DNA of 64,000 bases. It comes from Stenotrophobium rhamnosiphilum (GTDB taxonomy: Bacteria; Pseudomonadota; Gammaproteobacteria; Nevskiales; Nevskiaceae). Shown here piece by piece: positions 59,696 through 64,000 of this stretch. Location of the stretch: assembly GCF_003052265.1 (NCBI RefSeq), contig NZ_QANS01000007.1, positions 124,001 through 188,000 on the forward strand. The letters run 5' to 3'. How positions within the stretch are numbered: position 1 is the first letter of the stretch; each line of letters starts with the position of its first letter. A program made the position numbers and the translations under genes. Below the pieces are notes generated by a model. The model was not told the origin of the DNA. It was given only the letters and a program-made list of their open reading frames with translations, and searched no databases.

Positions 59696-60233
59696 AGACA
59701 TCGAAGATGATCTGCTGCTGATCGTTGAAGACGACGCAGCATTTGCGCGTGCACTGAAACGCTCGTTTGAGCGGCGCGGCGACTATCGCGTGCTGCACGC
59801 CAGCAGCATTGAAGAAGCCAAAGAGATTCTGAAAACGGAATCGCCTGAGCGCGCCGTGGTCGATCTCAAGCTGGGTGTGCAATCGGGCCTGAACGTCGTG
59901 CAACTCTTGCACGAACACGATCCGGAAATGCTGATCGTGGTGCTCACTGGTTTTGCCAGCATCGTGACTGCCGTTGAGGCGATTAAGCTTGGCGCCTGCA
60001 ACTATCTGGTCAAGCCATCGAACACCGATGACATCGACGCAGCGTTTACCCGCAACACCGGCGATGTCGATGCGCCAGTGGCAGGGCGCCCAACGTCAAT
60101 CAAGACGCTGGAGTGGGAACGTATTCATGAAGTGCTGACGGAGACCAACTTCAACGTCTCCGAAACCGCACGCCGCCTCGGCATGCACCGCCGCACGCTA
60201 GCCCGCAAACTCGCCAAGCGCGGAGTGTCGTAA
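59673..60233 (+). CDS. regA: RegA-type response regulator
   Basis: A 186-residue regulator starting at 59673 inside the end of regB with GGAGGA in front. Receiver: LLIVEDDAAFARALKRSF, phospho-Asp D64 in AVVDLKLGVQSG, Thr in VVLTGFAS and Lys in YLVKPS. The C-terminal Fis-type helix-turn-helix NVSETARRLGMHRRTLARKL is almost unvaried in the RegA/PrrA/ActR family. It controls respiration genes by redox state, and the oxidase next door is its likely target. Confidence 0.95.
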   Translation: MSDTSGSEDIEDDLLLIVEDDAAFARALKRSFERRGDYRVLHASSIEEAKEILKTESPERAVVDLKLGVQSGLNVVQLLHEHDPEMLIVVLTGFASIVTAVEAIKLGACNYLVKPSNTDDIDAAFTRNTGDVDAPVAGRPTSIKTLEWERIHEVLTETNFNVSETARRLGMHRRTLARKLAKRGVS

Positions 60234-60253
60234 TCACGCAACAGAGAACAGGC

Positions 60254-61729
60254 ATGACCAAACGCAATGACGCGCCATCCAATCCTGATCGCCGCAAGCT
60301 GATCACTTCTGCCGCTGCTGTTTTGAGCGTTGCTGCTTTGCAGACGCCTACGGCAGAAGCCAAAAGCAAAAGCGGCGGCACGCAAACGGGTTCTGTAGAT
60401 GTCATTGTTGTTGGCGCAGGTTTGTCTGGATTGACGTCAGCGCGCGAGCTGGTGAAGAAAGGCAAGTCAGTGGTCGTGCTGGAAGCGCGTGATCGTGTTG
60501 GTGGCCGCACGTGGACAACTGCGGTGGGCGCGCGCCGTTACGATCTCGGTGGCCAGTTTGTTGGCCCCACGCAAGATCGCATCCGCGCAATGGCCAAGGA
60601 ATTTGGCCTCGAAATAAAACCCGTGTTCAGCGACGCCAAACACATTTGGGAACTGGGCGATGAACGTGTCGAGTTCGAAGGCAGTGTGCCGGCCTTGTCT
60701 TTGCTACAGAAACTGGATCTCGGCCACATCATCAACAAGATGAATGCTCTGGCCAAACGCGTTGGCCCGACGACACCATGGGCGGTATCCGATGCAGCAG
60801 AGCTGGATGCAATCACGCTCGCGCAATGGGTCAAGGAAAACAGCTATAAAAAATCATCACGTGACTTCGCCAAAGTGATGACGCGCGCTGTTCTGGGCGT
60901 GGATCCGGATGAGATCTCTGTTTTGCTCTGGTCTTATTACGTTGCGCAGGGCGATAACATCGAGATGCTCATCGGTGGTCGTGGTGGTGCGCAGGACAGC
61001 GTGATTGAAGGCGGCTCGCAGCAGTTGTCGCTGCGCATGGCGAAAGACCTTGGCGCAGCAGTGAAGTTGTCACAACCTGTGCGCCGCGTGATGCATGATG
61101 CGGCGGGCGTGACGGTCGAGACTGATCACGGTAACTGGCGCGGACGTTATGTGGTGATGGCAATCCCGCCGGCGATGAACACGGCGATTACGTTTACGCC
61201 ATCACTGACCGGTGATCGGCGTGATCTGGAAACGCGCGCACCGATGGGCCGCTACGCCAAGGTTGTCATCACCTACGAAAAACCGTTCTGGCGTGAGCTT
61301 GGATATGCAGGAGATGTTGGCAGCTTGCGCGGCCCGGTTGTTGCCAGTTATGACGACAGCTCCAATGAAGGCCCCGCGCTGCTTGGGTTCGTCGGTGGTG
61401 ATGATGAACGCCTGTGGCGCAAACTCTCCGCGCCCGCACGCAAAGCGGCAGTGCTCGAATGCTTCGCGCGCTGGTTTGGTTCTGAAGCGTTGAAGCCACT
61501 GGCCTACGAAGAAAAAGATTGGACGGTGGATGAGTGGACCTTCGGTGGCCCCACCATTGCCTTGCCACCTGGCGTGCTCAGTCGATACGGCGCTGCATTG
61601 CGTCAGCCTATCGGCCGCATCCACTGGGCTGGCACCGAAGCCGCGCAGCGTTGGACCGGCTATATGGATGGTGCAATACGTGCAGGCGAACAGGCTGCAG
61701 CAGATCTGCTTACGCGGCTTACGAAATAA
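60254..61729 (+). CDS. Flavin monoamine oxidase family protein, Tat signal
   Basis: A 491-residue FAD amine oxidase. A Tat-like signal (PDRRKLITSAAAVLSVAALQ) leads it across the membrane. FAD binding: VDVIVVGAGLSGLTSARELV, VLEARDRVGGRTWTT and GGQFVGPTQDRI; C-terminal IHWAGTEAAQRWTGYMDGAI is the family end. It oxidises amines (or a related donor) to imines with H2O2. It is 15 bp from the isochorismatase-like gene, so both may share a transcript. Confidence 0.92.
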   Translation: MTKRNDAPSNPDRRKLITSAAAVLSVAALQTPTAEAKSKSGGTQTGSVDVIVVGAGLSGLTSARELVKKGKSVVVLEARDRVGGRTWTTAVGARRYDLGGQFVGPTQDRIRAMAKEFGLEIKPVFSDAKHIWELGDERVEFEGSVPALSLLQKLDLGHIINKMNALAKRVGPTTPWAVSDAAELDAITLAQWVKENSYKKSSRDFAKVMTRAVLGVDPDEISVLLWSYYVAQGDNIEMLIGGRGGAQDSVIEGGSQQLSLRMAKDLGAAVKLSQPVRRVMHDAAGVTVETDHGNWRGRYVVMAIPPAMNTAITFTPSLTGDRRDLETRAPMGRYAKVVITYEKPFWRELGYAGDVGSLRGPVVASYDDSSNEGPALLGFVGGDDERLWRKLSAPARKAAVLECFARWFGSEALKPLAYEEKDWTVDEWTFGGPTIALPPGVLSRYGAALRQPIGRIHWAGTEAAQRWTGYMDGAIRAGEQAAADLLTRLTK

Positions 61730-61743
61730 CGGCAGGAATCTTC

Positions 61744-62307
61744 ATGGCTCTGACCACGCTGGACGCCAAGACTGCACTGATCGTGATTGATTTGCAGAAC
61801 GGTGTCGTCGCTATGCCAACGGTCACACCAGCGGCGGAGATCGTGCAGCGTTGCAGCGATCTGGCGAGTGCATTTCGTCGTCATCGCTTGCCAGTGATGT
61901 TGGTGAATGTGGTGGCGGGTGTATCTGGACGTACAGATCAGACGCGCAGCACGGCATCGCGCCCGGATGATTGGGCGCAGATCGTGCCAGAGCTGCATCA
62001 GCAGCCAGAAGATCACGTTGTCAGCAAACGCAGTTGGGGCGCGTTCAGCAGCACTGATTTGCAGGCGCAGTTGCAAGCGCAAGGTGTCACGCAAGTTGTG
62101 ATCTGTGGCATCGCGACCAGCATTGGCGTGGAGTCCACCGCGCGCCACGCTTACGAGTTGGGCTTCAACGTAACGCTGGCAGTCGATGCGATGACGGATA
62201 CGCACGCCGACTCGCACGTCAACAGCATCACGCGCATCTTCCCGCGACTCGGTGAATGCGGCAGCACACAAGAGATCATCGAGCTACTCGATCGCACGCG
62301 CGCATGA
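61744..62307 (+). CDS. Isochorismatase-like hydrolase with Gly at the Cys position
   Basis: A 187-residue protein from ATG 61744 (AGGAATCTTC before it); the longer frame from 61534 runs inside the amine oxidase gene. D16 in LIVIDLQNG and K95 in VVSKRSWGAF are conserved. The third residue of the usual Cys-Asp-Lys triad is G128 in CGIATSIGVESTARHA, as in EntB/PhzD-type isochorismatases rather than amidohydrolases. It may hydrolyse an enol ether or lack hydrolase activity. It overlaps nothing; the next gene starts 7 bp on. Confidence 0.9.
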   Translation: MALTTLDAKTALIVIDLQNGVVAMPTVTPAAEIVQRCSDLASAFRRHRLPVMLVNVVAGVSGRTDQTRSTASRPDDWAQIVPELHQQPEDHVVSKRSWGAFSSTDLQAQLQAQGVTQVVICGIATSIGVESTARHAYELGFNVTLAVDAMTDTHADSHVNSITRIFPRLGECGSTQEIIELLDRTRA

Positions 62308-62314
62308 GCGCGCG

Positions 62315-63580
62315 ATGAGCGGCATCTTCCGATCGCTATCCATTCCTAACTATCGCGTATGGGCGATAGGATCCAGCGTGTCCAACATCGGCACCTGGAT
62401 GCAGCGCACGGCGCAGGACTGGCTGGTGCTGACGCAACTCACCAATCAAAACGCGACCGCCGTCGGTATCGTGATCGCGCTGCAGTTCGGGCCGCAGTTG
62501 CTGATGCTGCCTTTGAGTGGATCGACGGCAGATCATGTTGATCGACGCAAACTTCTGATCGCGACGCAGGTGCTGATGGGTTTACTCGCACTAGGTCTTG
62601 GTTTGCTCACCGTCACGGGTCTTGTGCAGCTCTGACACGTTTACTGTTTTGCCTTCGGACTTGGCTGCGTCGCGGCGTTTGATGCGCCAGCGCGTCAGAC
62701 CTTTGTCTCAGAGTTGGTGGGCGAAGAGGATTTGTCGAATGCAGTGGCGCTCAACTCTGCATCCTTCAACGCTGCGAGACTCATCGGCCCCGCGATTGCA
62801 GGTGCGTTGATTACTCTGATCGGCACGGGCTGGGTGTTTCTGCTCAACGCGGCATCGTTTGCTGCTGTGTTGTATTCAATGAGCTTGCTGCGCACGAGTG
62901 AGTTACACCTGCGTGAGCGCACGGCCATGAAGCGCAGCGCGCTCGCGGATGGGTTTCGTTATGTCTGGGCGCGGCCTGATCTCAAAGCGATACTGTTCAT
63001 GTTGTTTCTGATCGGCACTTTCGGGCTTAACTTTTCGATCTACATTTCAACGATGGCGGTCGGCGTCTTTCACGCTGGCGCGCATGAGTTCGGGCTGCTG
63101 ACATCAATCATGGCGATTGGCTCTGTTGCTGGCGCGCTGCTCTCGGCCAAGCGTTTGCAGCCACGCATGACTTTATTGTTCACAGCCGCAGCATTGTTTG
63201 GTGTTGGCTTTGTGTTTGCCGCGATCATGCCGAACTACTGGATGTTCGGTCTGGCGCTGATCGTCATCGGTGCCTACGCGCAAACATTCACGACGACCGC
63301 CAATGGCGTAATGCAATTATCTACAGACCCAGATATGCGTGGTCGCGTGATGGCGATCTTCCTTGCCGTGGCTTTAGGCGGCGCGCCAATGGGCGCTCCT
63401 ATCGTCGGTTACGTGGCAGACACATTTGGTCCGCGATGGGCCTTGGCGGTGGGGGCAGCAGCAGGATTTGGCGCAGCGCTCATCGGTTTGCGCTATCTAA
63501 TCGTGCATCGCCATTTGCGCATGCGTTTTGAAGCAGGACGTCTCAGCGTCAGCATGGACAAGGACGTTACTTCGAAATGA
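62315..63580 (+). pseudogene. MFS transporter interrupted by an in-frame TGA
   Basis: A full MFS_3-type (EntS-like) exporter of about 420 codons lies in one frame from ATG 62315 to 63580, but codon TGA at 62633-62635 stops it after about 106 residues. Sequence on both sides fits without a shift: ...VTGLVQL-stop-HVYCFAFGLGCVAAF, where the family has Trp before HVY; TGG to TGA is one base change. The first part holds NIGTWMQRTAQDWLVLTQLT and the motif GSTADHVDRRKLLI; the second has LVGEEDLSNAVALNSASFNA. A fragment could restart at 62714. Either a real nonsense mutation, a recent loss, or a sequencing error. Confidence 0.88.
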
Positions 63581-63656
63581 AGCAGGCGACTCTGTTTCGG
63601 CTCAGCGTTTTTTTCTAAGCTGACGTCGTTGTCAGGCTTGCTCGCTCGTTTGGTGC

Positions 63657-64000
63657 TCATGCGGCTTGTAGCTCGTACTTCTTCGTCTTTGCTACCAGCG
63701 TGTTCATCTCTTTGAGCAGATCACGATTGTCGTGATCCCAAGGATGAAAGCCGGGGCGCATATAACTCAGCCACGGCAACGCGAGTTTCGGCAGCAGAGC
63801 TGGCGAGATCAGCATGAATTTTGCGAACGCGCCGAAATCTTTCCAGCTACGTGGATGCGAGTCTGCTTTGAGCATGCGCTGCTGGTAGTAGAGCACCAGC
63901 GACAGAAATCCGAGCGTGGTGATGACTAAGCTCGTATTGCGCAGCGCATAGGCTTTGATGCCGCGACCCATCACAGCCTCGTAGACATCAAACGCAACCG
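63657..64000 (-). CDS. COG3687-type predicted metal-dependent hydrolase, 5' end outside window
   Basis: The minus-strand frame is open to the window edge, and codons before the GTG at 63974 read VAFDVYEAVMGRGIKAYALR, so the gene starts beyond 64000. The visible part has one hydrophobic helix (LVITTLGFLSLVLYYQQRML) and the family end PWLSYMRPGFHPWDHDNRDL. The family (PF10118-like) is called a metal-dependent hydrolase; its chemistry is not known. Convergent with the broken MFS gene; the 76-bp gap holds CTCAGCGTTTTTTT but no clear terminator. Confidence 0.85.
   Translation of the reverse strand, partial: VAFDVYEAVMGRGIKAYALRNTSLVITTLGFLSLVLYYQQRMLKADSHPRSWKDFGAFAKFMLISPALLPKLALPWLSYMRPGFHPWDHDNRDLLKEMNTLVAKTKKYELQAA

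Noticed and set aside
62633-62635. TGA read as selenocysteine or recoded Trp
   Set aside because: No SECIS-like hairpin was evident just after it, Sec has no role in this family, and TGA is a normal stop in neighbouring genes.

Overview
The window reads as ordinary bacterial chromosome of moderately high GC, densely coded, with ATGA/GTGA start-stop overlaps and Shine-Dalgarno sites typical of Proteobacteria. A cyoABCD bo3-type quinol oxidase followed by SURF1 and RegB/RegA, Tat and lipoprotein signals, a TonB-dependent receptor remnant, AsmA, and many kinds of dispersed palindromic repeats fit an aerobic Gammaproteobacterium (or close relative) with a versatile catabolism. No tRNA, rRNA, CRISPR array, transposase or phage gene was seen. 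The genus cannot be named from the sequence alone.

Layout. 1-8 kb: end of an SDR gene coupled to a PAPS-type sulfotransferase, a DUF305/LVIVD lipoprotein pair on the minus strand, a lytic transglycosylase, a small lipoprotein, a DUF3047 protein, a GST and an AcuI-like reductase. 8.9-11.9 kb: a double hot-dog dehydratase coupled to an acyl-CoA synthetase. 12-21.4 kb (minus): small proteins, a MobA-like cytidylyltransferase, a PQQ dehydrogenase, and a CO-dehydrogenase-like molybdenum hydroxylase operon (CoxG, FAD, 2Fe-2S and Mo subunits, XdhC) whose Mo subunit does not carry a CODH active-site loop. 21.8-28 kb: aldo-keto reductase, alpha/beta hydrolase, a dihydrodipicolinate-reductase-like enzyme, two SDRs and a LuxR-type regulator with a strong candidate operator next to it. 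28.3-36.2 kb: a seven-gene plus-strand operon (E1 alpha, E1 beta, stand-alone lipoyl domain, Rieske oxygenase, double acyl-CoA dehydrogenase, enoyl-CoA hydratase, P450) that looks like a pathway for a bulky hydrophobic acid such as a steroid or terpenoid; the substrate is inference. 36.6-41.6 kb: IclR, HNH, LysR and a cysC-sat-DHH phosphoesterase sulfate-activation operon. 41.7-47.4 kb: a second CoA-ester cluster (CaiB transferase, acyl-CoA dehydrogenase, CitE-like lyase, CoA transferase/hydrolase, enoyl-CoA hydratase). 47.4-53 kb: a 53-residue membrane protein, AsmA-like protein, a TonB-receptor remnant, a Tat-exported phosphoesterase and an MFS carrier. 53.3-60.2 kb: cyoABCD, SURF1, regB, regA. 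60.2-64 kb: flavin amine oxidase, isochorismatase-like hydrolase, an MFS gene broken by an in-frame TGA, and the end of a COG3687-type gene.

How it fits together. Two CoA-thioester clusters, two oxygenases, several SDRs and a molybdenum hydroxylase suggest stepwise oxidation of complex organic acids, feeding a quinol oxidase governed by a redox two-component system. PAPS made by Sat/CysC could feed the sulfotransferase at the left edge, with the DHH protein a candidate for removing the PAP by-product.

The most unusual points are: a roughly 96-residue beta-rich domain fused by Pro/Ala/Thr linkers to two unrelated enzymes (the Mo subunit and the alpha/beta hydrolase); an operon pairing E1 subunits with a bare lipoyl domain; a nonsense codon splitting an MFS transporter; a 3' scar of a TonB receptor; and at least eight families of palindromic repeat, two of which share a nested module of about 50 bp.
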